Shown: positions 1 through 9,024 of the stretch, piece by piece
Layout of the letters: each line of letters starts with the position of its first letter
Position numbering within the stretch: the stretch's first letter is position 1
Assembly: GCF_000189255.1 (NCBI RefSeq)
Contig: NZ_AEVS01000008.1
Span: 124,001-188,000, forward strand
From: Vibrio brasiliensis LMG 20546
Lineage (GTDB): Bacteria; Pseudomonadota; Gammaproteobacteria; Enterobacterales; Vibrionaceae
DNA: 64,000 nucleotides
Reading direction: 5' to 3'
Notes under the pieces: generated by a model
What the model saw: only the letters and a program-made list of their open reading frames with translations
What the model was told of the DNA's origin: nothing
Database searches by the model: none
Made by a program: the position numbers and the translations under genes

Positions 1-130
1 TCCGCAGGTGATTGGCGAGCGTAGTGACCGTCTGGTGGTTGAAGCTCTTAAAGTCAATCCGCTTTCACGTCTTGGCGGCAGTCAGTATGCGACACTTGAT
101 AACGTCTTTTCTGTTGCGAGGCCAAAATAA
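1..130 (+). CDS. C-terminal fragment of an unidentified gene
   Basis: An open frame runs in from the left edge (codons from position 2) and stops with TAA at 128-130, five bases before cobT. Only about 42 residues are visible, ending in SVARPK. The close spacing and same strand suggest it belongs to the cobalamin operon. A B12-binding or other cobalamin-related protein would fit the position, but the fragment has no motif that I recognise and I assign no function. Confidence 0.6.
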   Translation, partial: PQVIGERSDRLVVEALKVNPLSRLGGSQYATLDNVFSVARPK

Positions 131-135
131 CCGAT

Positions 136-1167
136 ATGTTAGACCAGAGCTATTCCGAATCTATTTGGCATCGAATTAACCAAAAGACCAAACCGCCAGG
201 TGCGCTTGGTCAGCTGGAGCAACTGGCTCACCAGTTAGCCCTGATTCAAAGTAACGCCTCAGGTGACGCTGTCACTAAAGTTGAAATTAATCAGCCAACA
301 GCCATTGTGTTTGCTGGCGACCATGGCATCGCTGACGAAGGGGTCAGTATTGCGCCAAGTGCGGTCACTCAGCAGATGGTGCTGAACTTCCTTGCTGGTG
401 GAGCGGCGATAAACTGTTTCTGCCGTGTCAATCAGGTGGCACTAAAGGTGGTTGACTGTGGGATTTTGATTCCAGTTGAACACGATTCAGAAGACTTTAT
501 TGTTCAGCGACTTGGTGATCGTACTAACAACCTGGCACGACAGGCGTCAATGACCACTGAATCTGCGCGACAGGGTATTGAGCTGGGTAAACAGTTGGTG
601 GGCAAGATAGTAATGTCTGGCTCCAATCTGGTGATGTTCGGCGAAATGGGTATCGGTAACACCAGCAGTGCGGCCGCTATCTTAGCGGCACTAAGTGGTC
701 TTCCTGTCACTCAGTGTGTCGGTCGCGGCACTGGTATTTCAGATCAACAATGGCAAAAGAAAGTCGAGCTGGTTGAACAAGGCGTACAGCGTTGTTCAGG
801 GCTGGAAGTCATCGATGTGCTGGCACAAGTCGGCGGATTCGAGATTGTTCAGATGGTTGGCGGGTTCTTAGCTGCTGCTGAGAGCAAAACGCCTGTGTTG
901 GTTGACGGCTTTATTGTTTCAGCTGCAGCCTATGCCGCTAGTCAGATTAATCCAGATTGTCGAGAGATAATGATTTTTGCCCACCAATCTCATGAAGCTG
1001 GTCATCAGTATTTGTTGTCTCAACTGGACGCTCAGCCATTACTGGATCTTTCTTTGCGTCTGGGTGAAGGGACAGGCGCTGCTTTATCGATGCCTCTGGT
1101 TCGAGCCGCCGCAGAGTTTTACAACAACATGGCGAGCTTCGAGCAGGCAGGAGTTGTGGTCGACTAA
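136..1167 (+). CDS. cobT: Nicotinate-nucleotide--dimethylbenzimidazole phosphoribosyltransferase CobT
   Basis: CobT transfers phosphoribose from nicotinate mononucleotide to 5,6-dimethylbenzimidazole, giving alpha-ribazole phosphate, the lower-ligand precursor of cobalamin; it is cytoplasmic. The 343-residue product has the family's usual length. Visible signatures are [13 protein letters not shown] (about residues 59-71), [13 protein letters not shown] (about 175) and LGEGTGAA near the C terminus, where the Glu at about 311 is the catalytic base in characterised CobT. The stop codon overlaps the start of cobS by one base (TAATG), so the two are probably translationally coupled. Neighbours cobS, cobU and cobC complete the nucleotide-loop pathway. 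I am confident of the assignment. Confidence 0.97.
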   Translation: MLDQSYSESIWHRINQKTKPPGALGQLEQLAHQLALIQSNASGDAVTKVEINQPTAIVFAGDHGIADEGVSIAPSAVTQQMVLNFLAGGAAINCFCRVNQVALKVVDCGILIPVEHDSEDFIVQRLGDRTNNLARQASMTTESARQGIELGKQLVGKIVMSGSNLVMFGEMGIGNTSSAAAILAALSGLPVTQCVGRGTGISDQQWQKKVELVEQGVQRCSGLEVIDVLAQVGGFEIVQMVGGFLAAAESKTPVLVDGFIVSAAAYAASQINPDCREIMIFAHQSHEAGHQYLLSQLDAQPLLDLSLRLGEGTGAALSMPLVRAAAEFYNNMASFEQAGVVVD

Positions 1168-1943
1168 TGTCTGCGCTCAAATATCAGTATCAACTGTTTA
1201 TGCTGGCGTTGGGCTTCTTCTCACGGATCCCTGTGCCAGCGTCCATTCCATTCAGTAGTGAACGGATGAATCAGGCCGGGCGCTATTTCGCCTTGGTTGG
1301 TCTACTGTTAGGCTGCCTTTGTGCTTTAGTGTTATTTGTTGCCCAGTCGCTATTGCCCGCCAATGTCGCGATTGTACTGATGATGGTGTTTAGTCTGTTG
1401 CTAACTGGCGCCTTTCATGAAGATGGTCTGACCGATATGGCCGACGGCATCGGTGGGGGCATGACGGTCGATCGTCGACTGGAAATCATGAAAGATAGCC
1501 GCATCGGTACTTATGGTGCCAGTGCGCTGGTTATGGTGCTTTTAGCTAAGTTCGTGCTGCTTTCTGAACTCATTCACTCACAGCAGATATTATTGATAGT
1601 CCTTGTTGGCTATGGCCTAAGCCGCGCTGTCGCTGCATCGCTAATATATGATATGCCTTATGTGACTGATGCGGACTCCAGTAAGAGCAAACCTTTAGCC
1701 GAGCGCCAATCAAGCCTTGAGCTGATGATCCTGCTCGTTACTGGTGTGGTGCCGTGTTTACTGCTTGGCGTCAGCCAAACCCTGATACTTATTGGTGTTA
1801 TGGCACTATTCCGAGTGCTGTTTAAGCGCTGGTTACTGGCAAGGATCGGTGGTTTTACTGGCGACTGTCTTGGCGCTGCTCAACAGTTGTGCGAAATACT
1901 GATCTATCTGACTTTGGTTGCGTTACAGGTAAACAGTCTATGA
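1167..1943 (+). CDS. cobS: Adenosylcobinamide-GDP ribazoletransferase CobS
   Basis: CobS is the integral membrane enzyme that joins adenosylcobinamide-GDP to alpha-ribazole (or its phosphate) to make adenosylcobalamin (phosphate). The 258-residue product is typical in length and rich in hydrophobic segments. It carries the conserved FSRIPVPAS segment near the N terminus and the acidic [15 protein letters not shown] motif (about residues 84-98), which in the family binds the metal and substrate. The start ATG overlaps the cobT stop by one base, and the end overlaps cobU by four bases (ATGA). Confidence 0.96.
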   Translation: MSALKYQYQLFMLALGFFSRIPVPASIPFSSERMNQAGRYFALVGLLLGCLCALVLFVAQSLLPANVAIVLMMVFSLLLTGAFHEDGLTDMADGIGGGMTVDRRLEIMKDSRIGTYGASALVMVLLAKFVLLSELIHSQQILLIVLVGYGLSRAVAASLIYDMPYVTDADSSKSKPLAERQSSLELMILLVTGVVPCLLLGVSQTLILIGVMALFRVLFKRWLLARIGGFTGDCLGAAQQLCEILIYLTLVALQVNSL

Positions 1944-2482
1944 GTATTCATCTAGTTTTGGGCGGAGCACGTTCCGGTAAATCTCGTTATGCGGAGGCTC
2001 AAGTAAGCCAACTAGCACGAGGTAAAGCGAAACACTACGTCGCCACAGCGACGGCCTTTGATGATGAGATGGAAAAACGTATCGCTCATCACCAGCAACA
2101 ACGAGGTGATAGCTGGATTGAACACGAATGCCCAACAGAGCTTGCCGAACAGCTATCGCAGTTTAAGCAGGGAGAGGTAGTGTTGGTTGATTGCCTGACA
2201 CTGTGGCTCAACAACGTGATTTATAATCAGGGTAAAACTCTCAATGAAGAGCAGATCCAGCAGCGCGTAACACAGTTACAACAAGCCGTCAGTGAGTGTC
2301 AAGCCGATGTGGTTTTTGTCTCAAATGAAGTGGGCCTTGGAGTGGTTCCGCTTGGCGAAGTATCACGACTGTTCGTCGATCATGCTGGCTGGATGAATCA
2401 GGCTCTGGCGCAGGTGGCAGACAGAGTCACTTTGATTGCAGCAGGTTTGCCTTTAGTCCTCAAGAAGTCTGAGGAAAGCTGA
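1940..2482 (+). CDS. cobU: Bifunctional adenosylcobinamide kinase/guanylyltransferase CobU
   Basis: CobU phosphorylates adenosylcobinamide and then transfers GMP from GTP, producing the adenosylcobinamide-GDP used by CobS. The open frame extends upstream to 1889, but that part lies inside cobS. The ATG at 1940, which forms an ATGA overlap with the cobS stop, gives a 180-residue protein of normal length starting [15 protein letters not shown]. The P-loop GGARSGKS is at residues 8-15, and the family motif [17 protein letters not shown] lies in the second half. The next gene follows after one base. Confidence 0.96.
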   Translation: MSIHLVLGGARSGKSRYAEAQVSQLARGKAKHYVATATAFDDEMEKRIAHHQQQRGDSWIEHECPTELAEQLSQFKQGEVVLVDCLTLWLNNVIYNQGKTLNEEQIQQRVTQLQQAVSECQADVVFVSNEVGLGVVPLGEVSRLFVDHAGWMNQALAQVADRVTLIAAGLPLVLKKSEES

Positions 2483-2483
2483 C

Positions 2484-3107
2484 ATGGCACAGGCTAATTG
2501 CATTAACATTTATCTGCTCAGACATGGTAAAACTCTTGGTGAGCCGGCACTGTATGGTCATACTGATATCGGCGTTTTAACTGAGCGTCAGCAGGGGATA
2601 TGTCATAGCCTGATGGGTGAACAGCTGGGTTTCGAATCTCTACTGACATCACCCTTGATACGCTGCCGAGATCTGGCTGAGCTGATTAACGCTCAACACC
2701 ATGGACTCGATTATCGGATTGCTCCCGAATGGCAAGAGACTTCATTCGGTGATCTTGATGGTGTGCCTTTTGAACAGGCTAAACAATCATGGCCGCTATT
2801 TAAGGCATTCTGGCAGGATCCGGCAAATAACACTCTGCCTAATGCTGAGCCGCTAGACATTTTTTACCAACGAATATCGACAGCTTGGGATCAATTTATG
2901 CAAACTGTCGAAAAAGACACATTAATCGTCTGTCATGGTGGCACGATAAGGATGATTCTCGCCAAGGTACTGAATTTGGACTGGCACAACCCTGCACTCT
3001 ACGCAAGCCTGAACATCGCCCACCAATCATTAACCCACATACAGATCATCAAGGCCGAAAAAGACTACCTTCGGGTTTGTATGATAGGGAAACCGTTAAA
3101 CGGATAG
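2484..3107 (+). CDS. cobC: Alpha-ribazole phosphatase-like histidine phosphatase (CobC)
   Basis: This is a histidine phosphatase superfamily protein of 207 residues with the hallmark LLRHGKT near residue 12, whose His is phosphorylated during catalysis, and a second catalytic region VCHGGTIR in the C-terminal half. Its position one base after cobU makes alpha-ribazole-5'-phosphate, or the cobalamin phosphate produced when CobS uses that substrate, the likely target. The superfamily is broad, so substrate is assigned from gene context more than from specific residues. It ends 13 bases before the peptidase gene and may be cotranscribed with it. Confidence 0.88.
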   Translation: MAQANCINIYLLRHGKTLGEPALYGHTDIGVLTERQQGICHSLMGEQLGFESLLTSPLIRCRDLAELINAQHHGLDYRIAPEWQETSFGDLDGVPFEQAKQSWPLFKAFWQDPANNTLPNAEPLDIFYQRISTAWDQFMQTVEKDTLIVCHGGTIRMILAKVLNLDWHNPALYASLNIAHQSLTHIQIIKAEKDYLRVCMIGKPLNG

Positions 3108-3120
3108 CTAAGGAAGTATC

Positions 3121-4911
3121 ATGACCGCACCAAGTTGGAATTTGTCCATCGCTTATCAGGACTTGAATGATCAAAAAATTGACCAGGACATCGAGCTGAT
3201 TAAGCAGTGTATTCACGCATTAGGTATGCATGTGGATAATCGCGAGTCTCCATCTGTGACACAAAACGCCATTCAAACTAGTGAAGCCGCAGGAAAGCTA
3301 CTTGCGACGATCAATACTTTTGCTCAGTGTCACGCTTCGATCGATGCGACCAGCAGCGAGGCGAAAAGCCTGATTGGTCGCGTGGCTAAACTCAATTCAG
3401 AGCTCTCTCAGGCGTTTGCACCTTACGAGAACACTCTTACTATCGCACCTGATAGCTTTATCGCCGATGTACTCGACCACCCAAGCAGTGATGTCTCGGG
3501 ACAGGCATTCCAGATTGAATGTGCTCGTAAACTCGCTGCGACTAAGTTGTCAGTTGCAGAAGAGCAACTGCTGACTGCAATGCAGGTTGATGGTCGCGAT
3601 GCCTGGGGGCGTCTGTACGACAACATTACCGGTTCGCTACAGGTGACGCTTGAAGATGGGCAGGGCACTAAGGTTGGCTTTTCTCATGCAGCAAGCCTGC
3701 TTTACGGGACAGACTTTGCAAGTCAGGAGCCAGCATGGCGTGGCATTCAGGCTGCGATGAAAGACAATCAAGAATCCTTCGCTGCAATCCTCAACGCATT
3801 AGCAGGCTGGCGTATAACTGAGTATCAGAAACGCTCTAAGCTGACCGATGTGCACTTTCTGGATCCTAGCTTGCACGAAAGCCGTATAGAGAGTGCCTCC
3901 CTTGAGGCGATGATGAGCGCAGCGAAATCGAATCGTGGCCTTGGTCAAAAAGCGGGACAGTTGATGGCTCGTGTTCATGGTTTGCAACAGATGCGTCCAT
4001 GGAACCACATGGCGGGTATGCCGAGCCTGACGGATGCTGAGCCGACGGTATACGGATTTGATGAAGCGATTGAAATCATTCATGCGGCGTTTGCGCAGGT
4101 CGATGAGGAGATGGCGGATTTCGTTAACACCATGGTTGAGAATGGCTGGATTGATGCGCAACCTACCGAAAACCGTCGTCTGGGCGCCTACTGTACCAAG
4201 TTTGCTGCAACACGCTCTCCGCTGGTATTTATGACCTGGGGCGGTAGCCGTTCAGATCTGCTGACGTTAGCTCATGAGCTAGGCCATGCGTTCCACAACT
4301 GGGTGATGCGTGATATGCCACTGTGTCAGACGCGCTATCCAATGACATTGGCTGAAACCGCATCGATTTTCGCTGAGAACGTGGTTCGTGATTATCTGTT
4401 GGAGCAGGTAACCAGCCGTGAAGAGAAGCTTGAGATGTTATGGGAAGAATTGACCGCCTGCTATGCGCTGATGGTTAATATCCCGGTACGATTTGAGTTT
4501 GAGAAAGCCTTTTATACAGCACGTAGTGAAGGTGAACTCAGTGCATCTGAACTATGCGAGCTAATGAGCAGCACTTGGCAGGATTGGTATGGTGAATCAA
4601 TGTCTGAACCGGATCCGTACTTCTGGGCGAGCAAGCTTCATTTCTCAATTTCAGAAGTAAGCTTCTACAACTACCCATACTTGTTTGGTTATCTGTTTAG
4701 TGGTGGCGTTTATGCTCAGCGTGAACGTAAAGGTGATCAGTTCTACAGCGACTACGTGAGTCTGCTGCGTGATACTGGCTCCATGATGGCTGAAGAGGTC
4801 GTTGAAAAGCATCTCGGCATGGATTTAACTCAAGCGGATTTCTGGCAACAGAGTATTGATCGAGTGAAAACTAAGATTGATGAGTTTGAATCCTTGTTAG
4901 ATCAAAATTAA
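3121..4911 (+). CDS. M3-family metallo-oligopeptidase (oligoendopeptidase F type)
   Basis: A 596-residue cytosolic zinc peptidase of family M3. The zinc site HELGHAFH starts at about residue 385, with two His ligands and the catalytic Glu, and the third ligand Glu is expected in the following LAETASIFAEN segment (about residues 411-421). Length and layout match the PepF/oligoendopeptidase F group, which cleaves short peptides. No signal peptide is visible. The gene lies 13 bases after cobC, and a hairpin with a 10-bp stem follows at 4938, so it probably ends the cob transcript. Any link to cobalamin metabolism is positional only. Confidence 0.92.
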   Translation: MTAPSWNLSIAYQDLNDQKIDQDIELIKQCIHALGMHVDNRESPSVTQNAIQTSEAAGKLLATINTFAQCHASIDATSSEAKSLIGRVAKLNSELSQAFAPYENTLTIAPDSFIADVLDHPSSDVSGQAFQIECARKLAATKLSVAEEQLLTAMQVDGRDAWGRLYDNITGSLQVTLEDGQGTKVGFSHAASLLYGTDFASQEPAWRGIQAAMKDNQESFAAILNALAGWRITEYQKRSKLTDVHFLDPSLHESRIESASLEAMMSAAKSNRGLGQKAGQLMARVHGLQQMRPWNHMAGMPSLTDAEPTVYGFDEAIEIIHAAFAQVDEEMADFVNTMVENGWIDAQPTENRRLGAYCTKFAATRSPLVFMTWGGSRSDLLTLAHELGHAFHNWVMRDMPLCQTRYPMTLAETASIFAENVVRDYLLEQVTSREEKLEMLWEELTACYALMVNIPVRFEFEKAFYTARSEGELSASELCELMSSTWQDWYGESMSEPDPYFWASKLHFSISEVSFYNYPYLFGYLFSGGVYAQRERKGDQFYSDYVSLLRDTGSMMAEEVVEKHLGMDLTQADFWQQSIDRVKTKIDEFESLLDQN

Positions 4912-4937
4912 TCGTTTCAAATTCATGATATTATCGG

Positions 4938-4964
4938 TTGGCCGAGTCGCACTCGGCCAATTTG
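4938..4964 (+). terminator. Hairpin after the cob/peptidase operon
   Basis: TTGGCCGAGT at 4938-4947 and its exact complement at 4951-4960 form a 10-bp stem with a 3-base loop, followed by the short T-rich TTTGT. The U-tract is weak, so termination may be partial. A second small inverted repeat (TTGCCAC/GTGGCAA, 4981-5002) lies further into the astE leader. Nothing else is evident in the gap 4912-5113. Confidence 0.6.
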
Positions 4965-5113
4965 TACAGTGAGAGCCTTATTGCCACATCTGTTGGTGGC
5001 AATCAGATAATTTACGATGAGGCACACGATTTGTGTCGATAAGTGGGATCGCACCTACATAATTTGTCTGAACAATTCATTAACATACCCGCTGTGCAAT
5101 AAAGGAGTAGCGC

Positions 5114-6142
5114 ATGACGAAAAACCTCTTTCGCCAATCATTTCTTTTAGACAGCCTAGACTTAGAACAAGAAATGCCAGCCAACGAAGTAACGGTTGCT
5201 GGTGGAACTGTCTTTAAATTACATCAACGTGGTGTGTTGGAGGTCATTCCAGCGAATCTATCGGAAGATAGTAAACACATCATTATTTCTTGTGGTATCC
5301 ACGGTGACGAAACCGCACCAATGGAAATCACGGATAAAATCATTACTGATATTCAGTCTGGTTTCCAAGCGGTAACCAACAGACTGCTTTTCATCAACGC
5401 TCACCCAGAGGCGACGAACGCGCACACACGATTCATTGAAATGAATCTCAACCGTCTGTTTGATGAAAAAGAGCACGAGCCTTCTAAAGAGCTCGATATT
5501 GCGCAGAATCTGAAAAAAATTGTCAGCGACTTTTATCAGGGTACTGAGCAAGACAAACGCTGGCACCTGGATTTGCATTGTGCTATCCGCCTGTCAAAGC
5601 ATTACTCATTTGTGGTTAGCCCTAAGGTTCGCCATCCAGTCCGCAGTCAGGCATTGATGGAGTTTGTCTCAAGTGCTCATCTTGAGGCTGTTATGTTCTC
5701 TAATGCACCGTCGAGTACCTTTAGCTGGTTTAGTGCTGAGAACTTTGGTGCACAGGCTCTGACAGTTGAGCTTGGCCGCGTGGCTAAAATCGGTGAGAAC
5801 GAACTGGATAAGCTTGTGGCCTTTGACCTAGCACTACGTGATCTTGTATCCGACAGCGAAGCTGAGCACCTGCCGCGTAAGCCAATGATGTACCGTGTGA
5901 GCCGTACTATTGTTCGTCTACATGATGATTTCGACTTCTTGTTTGATGACGGCGTAGAAAACTTCACCGCCTTTAAGCATGGCGAAGTGTTTGGTCACGA
6001 TGGCGATAAACCATTGATGGCAAAGAATGAGGGTGAGGCGATTGTTTTCCCTAACCGCCATGTCGCTGTTGGTCAACGCGCCGCACTAATGGTTTGTCCG
6101 GTCAAGACTCGTTACGAAGAAGGACAGCTAGTCTACGATTAA
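5114..6142 (+). CDS. astE: Succinylglutamate desuccinylase AstE
   Basis: AstE hydrolyses N-succinylglutamate to glutamate and succinate, the last step of the AST arginine-degradation pathway. The 342-residue protein belongs to the M14-like aspartoacylase/AstE zinc family. HGDETAPMEI at about residues 63-72 supplies zinc ligands His63 and Glu66, and WHLDLHCAI (about 152-160) supplies the third. The start has a clear ribosome site, AAAGGAG, about seven bases upstream. The gene stands alone, without astCADB beside it, and is followed by a strong terminator. Confidence 0.95.
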   Translation: MTKNLFRQSFLLDSLDLEQEMPANEVTVAGGTVFKLHQRGVLEVIPANLSEDSKHIIISCGIHGDETAPMEITDKIITDIQSGFQAVTNRLLFINAHPEATNAHTRFIEMNLNRLFDEKEHEPSKELDIAQNLKKIVSDFYQGTEQDKRWHLDLHCAIRLSKHYSFVVSPKVRHPVRSQALMEFVSSAHLEAVMFSNAPSSTFSWFSAENFGAQALTVELGRVAKIGENELDKLVAFDLALRDLVSDSEAEHLPRKPMMYRVSRTIVRLHDDFDFLFDDGVENFTAFKHGEVFGHDGDKPLMAKNEGEAIVFPNRHVAVGQRAALMVCPVKTRYEEGQLVYD

Positions 6143-6185
6143 TGCTGCAAAATGTGACTAACTGGGTCACTATGCTTTCTATTTG

Positions 6186-6220
6186 AATGGCTTAACGGTA
6201 TCGTTAAGCCATTATTTTTT
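6186..6220 (+). terminator. Intrinsic terminator of astE
   Basis: AATGGCTTAACG (6186-6197) pairs perfectly over 12 bp with 6202-6213 across a GTAT loop and is followed by ATTTTTTG. This is a textbook Rho-independent terminator. It also shows that the upstream in-frame ATG at 6183 is not the start of btuC. Confidence 0.9.
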
Positions 6221-6248
6221 GTGGTTCTGCCAGATAACTAACGACAAC

Positions 6249-7244
6249 ATGGAATTTACTCAGCTACTTAACCGTAGACAGCATCGATGGGCGCGCTTTG
6301 GTTTACTTTTCGCCATCACACTTTTTGTCATCAGCGCCGTTTATCTGATGGTCGGTGAAGTATTTATTTCTCCTTTCCAGACGCTCTCATCATTGCAGGA
6401 GCAACTGATCATGCAGCTGCGTTTGCCACGTTTATTAGCAGCGATAGCGGTTGGTGCAGCTCTGGCGGTGTCTGGCGCCGTATTACAGGTATTGTTAGGT
6501 AACGTACTGGCTGAACCCGGTGTGCTTGGTATCTCTGGTGGTGCCAGCGTTATGATGGTGTTGGTGCTGTTCTTCTTTCCTGTTCTGGCGACGCCAATTG
6601 GCTTTATGTTAGCGGCGGTTGTCGGTGCTCTGGCATTTACTCTTTTGCTTGTGTTTGTCGCTAAGTCATTACGGCTCACTACCACGCGTTTGCTCCTGGT
6701 CGGTGTCGCTTTAGGTATTCTCTCCGGAGCGATTGTGACCTGGGCATTTTATTTCAGTGATGACCTTAGTTTGCGTCAACTGATGTACTGGCTGATGGGC
6801 AGCATAGGTGCGGCAAGTTGGTATCATCACGTTCTGACCTTGTTGCTGGTACCTGTACTGGTGTGGTTGTGTTGTAAAGGTCGCCTTCTAGACAAATTAA
6901 TGATGGGCGAGCAACATGCTAAGCAGCTGGGCGTTGATGTCGATGCCGCGCGCTGGAAGCTAATCTTTGCTGTATCGATTTTAGTTGGCGGAGCGGTAGC
7001 ACTCGGTGGCGTTATCGGCTTTGTTGGTCTGGTAGTTCCTCATCTGCTCAGGCTCGCTTTTGGTAGTGAAAATCGCTACTTGTTGCCTATTTCTGCCCTT
7101 GCAGGTGCGACATTAGTGGTGTTTGCTGATTTGATCGCCAGAACCGCGCTTGATTCTGCAGAGCTGCCTCTGGGGGTAGTGACTACCTCGATTGGCGCGC
7201 CGATCTTCATCTGGATGCTGGTAAGTAATCATGATTCACGTTAA
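6249..7244 (+). CDS. btuC: Vitamin B12 ABC transporter permease BtuC
   Basis: This is a FecCD/BtuC-family inner-membrane permease. The frame is open from 6183, but the first 22 codons fall in the astE terminator. The ATG at 6249 gives 331 residues, close to E. coli BtuC (326). It shows the conserved [20 protein letters not shown] segment and [16 protein letters not shown], which forms the cytoplasmic coupling helix to the ATPase. About ten membrane segments can be read. It overlaps btuD by 14 bases. B12 specificity rests on the paired btuD and the cobalamin genes nearby; an iron-siderophore permease of the same family is the alternative. Confidence 0.9.
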   Translation: MEFTQLLNRRQHRWARFGLLFAITLFVISAVYLMVGEVFISPFQTLSSLQEQLIMQLRLPRLLAAIAVGAALAVSGAVLQVLLGNVLAEPGVLGISGGASVMMVLVLFFFPVLATPIGFMLAAVVGALAFTLLLVFVAKSLRLTTTRLLLVGVALGILSGAIVTWAFYFSDDLSLRQLMYWLMGSIGAASWYHHVLTLLLVPVLVWLCCKGRLLDKLMMGEQHAKQLGVDVDAARWKLIFAVSILVGGAVALGGVIGFVGLVVPHLLRLAFGSENRYLLPISALAGATLVVFADLIARTALDSAELPLGVVTTSIGAPIFIWMLVSNHDSR

Positions 7245-7986
7245 TAGCCTTTCTGTCGGCGCTCGACTACTACCACTCTCCTTTGAGGTGCAAGGGGGAG
7301 AAATCCTGCATGTCATCGGTCCAAATGGTAGTGGAAAAAGTACCTTGCTGGCAGCAGTAGCCGGTTTACTGTCGTTTGATGGTCAGGCTCAAATTAATGA
7401 TCTCGATGTAGAACATAGCTCGATTTCTGCTCTGGCAGATTGCCGAGCGTTTCTCGCTCAAAGTGACCGTCCTGCGTTCAACCTCGATGTGGTTCACTAC
7501 CTTTCACTATCTTTGCCAGCCTTTATTGACTCTTCGAGTAGTGAACTTGAAAGTGTGATTCAGGAGTTGTCCCAGTTGCTAGAGATTGACGACAAACTCC
7601 ATCGCTCAATTCATCATCTGTCCGGTGGAGAATGGCAAAGAGTACGCCTGTGCGCCATTTGTCTGCAAATCTGGCCAACGCTCAACCCTCACGCGCGATT
7701 ACTTATCCTTGATGAGCCTGCAGCGCCGCTGGATATCGGTCAGGAAAGCCTGTTGTATAAACTTATCCGTCGTGTTGCTGACATGGGTATTAGTGTGATT
7801 ATGTCTAACCACGATCTTAATCGAACTCTTAAACATGCGGATAAAGCTTTGTTGCTGGATAAAGGCGTGTTGCAAAGCTATGGTCTGGCGACGGAAGTGC
7901 TTACGGCTAGCGAGTTATCCAGAGTGTTTAAAACCCATGTGAAACAAGTGATGCTTGAAGGAGAACCAGTCTTGCTGTTTGAATGA
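7231..7986 (+). CDS. btuD: Vitamin B12 ABC transporter ATP-binding protein BtuD
   Basis: A 251-residue ABC ATPase that powers uptake through BtuC. Visible motifs are Walker [10 protein letters not shown] (about residues 29-37), signature LSGGEW (about 131-136), Walker [13 protein letters not shown] (about 158-169) and the switch His in [18 protein letters not shown] is typical of BtuD. It starts inside the end of btuC, so the two are coupled. No btuF-like gene follows; the binding protein is encoded elsewhere or is the cut gene at the left edge. Confidence 0.92.
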   Translation: MIHVNSLSVGARLLPLSFEVQGGEILHVIGPNGSGKSTLLAAVAGLLSFDGQAQINDLDVEHSSISALADCRAFLAQSDRPAFNLDVVHYLSLSLPAFIDSSSSELESVIQELSQLLEIDDKLHRSIHHLSGGEWQRVRLCAICLQIWPTLNPHARLLILDEPAAPLDIGQESLLYKLIRRVADMGISVIMSNHDLNRTLKHADKALLLDKGVLQSYGLATEVLTASELSRVFKTHVKQVMLEGEPVLLFE

Positions 7987-8107
7987 TTGACTACCACTAA
8001 AGGGTTAGTTTGGTGCACCTTGCACTGGTTTAGATCGTTGATAAGTGAATAGTGAAGCTGCTTTTTTTTCAAGTCTTTAAAAATCAATGAGTTAAAAACT
8101 TTTCAAG

Positions 8108-8127
8108 ATTGGCACGCTATTGGCAAT
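8108..8127 (+). promoter_or_regulatory. Sigma-54 (RpoN) promoter
   Basis: The sequence TTGGCACGCTATTGGCA (8109-8125) carries the invariant GG at 8111-8112 and GC at 8123-8124 separated by exactly 10 bases, with a near-consensus TTGGCACG -24 block. It lies 125 bases after btuD and points into a region without an ordinary gene. Transcription would start near 8135-8136. Two copies of TTTTCAAG lie upstream (8066-8073 and 8100-8107); whether they bind an activator is unknown. Confidence 0.75.
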
Positions 8128-8185
8128 AGTAATAGCGATACATTCTCGTTCTTGTTAGGCGGATTTGACTGGAGGGGAGCGCTAC

Positions 8186-8227
8186 GTGAGTGGTAACAAA
8201 CCGACAGTTAATGAAGTCAGTTTTTGA
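8186..8227 (+). CDS. Possible 13-codon peptide in the sigma-54 transcript
   Basis: A GTG codon at 8186 follows a strong purine-rich ribosome site (GGAGGGG, 8171-8177) at a workable distance and opens a 13-residue frame, MSGNKPTVNEVSF, that stops at 8225-8227 just before the terminator stem. If translated, the transcript would be a short mRNA, a leader-peptide RNA or a dual-function RNA. A frame this short could be chance; the good ribosome site is the only support. Confidence 0.25.
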   Translation: MSGNKPTVNEVSF

Positions 8228-8240
8228 CTATGGCAGCTTA

Positions 8241-8276
8241 CGCCACCTAAGGGTAACCGAAGGTGGCGTCTTTTTA
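8241..8276. terminator. Intrinsic terminator at the end of the sigma-54 transcript
   Basis: CGCCACCT (8241-8248) pairs with AGGTGGCG (8261-8268) and is followed by TCTTTTT on the plus strand. The converging pyrophosphatase-like gene ends at 8289, so the stem may serve both directions, but the T-run favours the plus-strand transcript. Confidence 0.8.
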
Positions 8277-8288
8277 TCAGGCGTTGAC

Positions 8289-8885
8289 TTACTTAGTCAG
8301 TGGCGCAAGATCTGCAGGGCGGTAGTAGACCGATTTAAGTACCTTGCCTTGGCGGATTGTTTTGCCTTCAGCAACGAAATCTTCCGCACACTTAGCGATG
8401 ATGTAATCGCCTTTCTGTACTGCCATCAGCTTGATGCCTTGCTCAGCGTAGTGCGCTTCAGTTTCTGCGTACTCTTTTTCGTTGCGGCATACTTTGCTCA
8501 TGTTGCTTGAGTGCACTTCGTCCCAACAAGGTAAGAAGTCGATACCACGGTTGACTGCGACATTTAGCAGTAGATCGATTAGGTAGTTAATCGCCAGGTT
8601 GTCTTCAATTTTGTCGTGACCAAGGTGTACCAGACGGCCCATCAAAACGTAAACACTGTCGATGATCGCGTCAGCTTGTTCAGTCTTATTGTCTGCTTCA
8701 GCCAGCTCAGTCAACTCTTCGATAGCCAGAGAAGTGTGTAGAGTGTCAGCCTTGTCATCTAGGCTCTCAGGTGAAGCTACAGGTAGATCGAAGGTGCTAC
8801 GGAATTCAGAAATATCACGGTAAAGGTGATTAAAAATATCAGTGGTCAGTTTTGAAAGGTGCATATCCATTAACCCGGATGTCAT
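8289..8885 (-). CDS. All-alpha NTP pyrophosphohydrolase-like protein (MazG/HisE-like)
   Basis: A 198-residue protein with an EELTELAEAD segment followed about 10 residues later by ADAIIDSVYVLMG. This is the ExxE...ExxD-like metal-binding pattern of the all-alpha NTP pyrophosphatase superfamily (MazG, HisE, dimeric dUTPase), which hydrolyse (d)NTPs to the monophosphate. The C-terminal third (about residues 115-198) is an extra domain rich in charged residues. Three in-frame ATGs (8885, 8870, 8864) lack strong ribosome sites, so the start is uncertain. The substrate cannot be told from sequence. Confidence 0.75.
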   Translation of the reverse strand: MTSGLMDMHLSKLTTDIFNHLYRDISEFRSTFDLPVASPESLDDKADTLHTSLAIEELTELAEADNKTEQADAIIDSVYVLMGRLVHLGHDKIEDNLAINYLIDLLLNVAVNRGIDFLPCWDEVHSSNMSKVCRNEKEYAETEAHYAEQGIKLMAVQKGDYIIAKCAEDFVAEGKTIRQGKVLKSVYYRPADLAPLTK

Positions 8886-9024
8886 TATGGTGGAGCAATA
8901 CTACCAAAGCGGGTCTGATCCCGCTATCGGCGCTATAAAATAAATGAGCTGAGCGACAAACTATTGAGCGATACCGGAGCAAAACGCCTTATGAAGCTCA
9001 CTCGCTGTTTGCCGCATCAACCAA

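Larger units (their letters stand above)
8136..8276 (+). ncRNA. Candidate sigma-54-dependent small RNA
   Basis: The predicted transcript runs from about 12 bases after the -12 GC element to the terminator at 8241-8275, giving about 140 nt. No long open frame on this strand has a ribosome site, except a 13-codon frame (8186-8227). The conserved core of the Vibrio Qrr quorum RNAs is not present, although those are also sigma-54 transcripts, so this is not a Qrr RNA by inspection. The RNA itself is inferred; only the promoter and terminator are seen. Confidence 0.5.

Noticed and set aside
1-130. Assigning the left-edge fragment to btuF
   Set aside because: The context is suggestive, but the visible C terminus does not resemble E. 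coli BtuF.
6183-6248. Longer btuC start at 6183
   Set aside because: The first 22 codons lie in the astE terminator stem, and the ATG at 6249 gives the usual BtuC length.
8136-8276. Qrr quorum-sensing RNA
   Set aside because: The promoter and terminator fit a sigma-54 RNA, but the conserved Qrr core pairing region is not present, so I do not call it Qrr.
8190-8510. 106-residue plus-strand open frame
   Set aside because: It overlaps the terminator and runs antisense to the NTP pyrophosphatase-like gene; there is no ribosome site of its own and no domain pattern.
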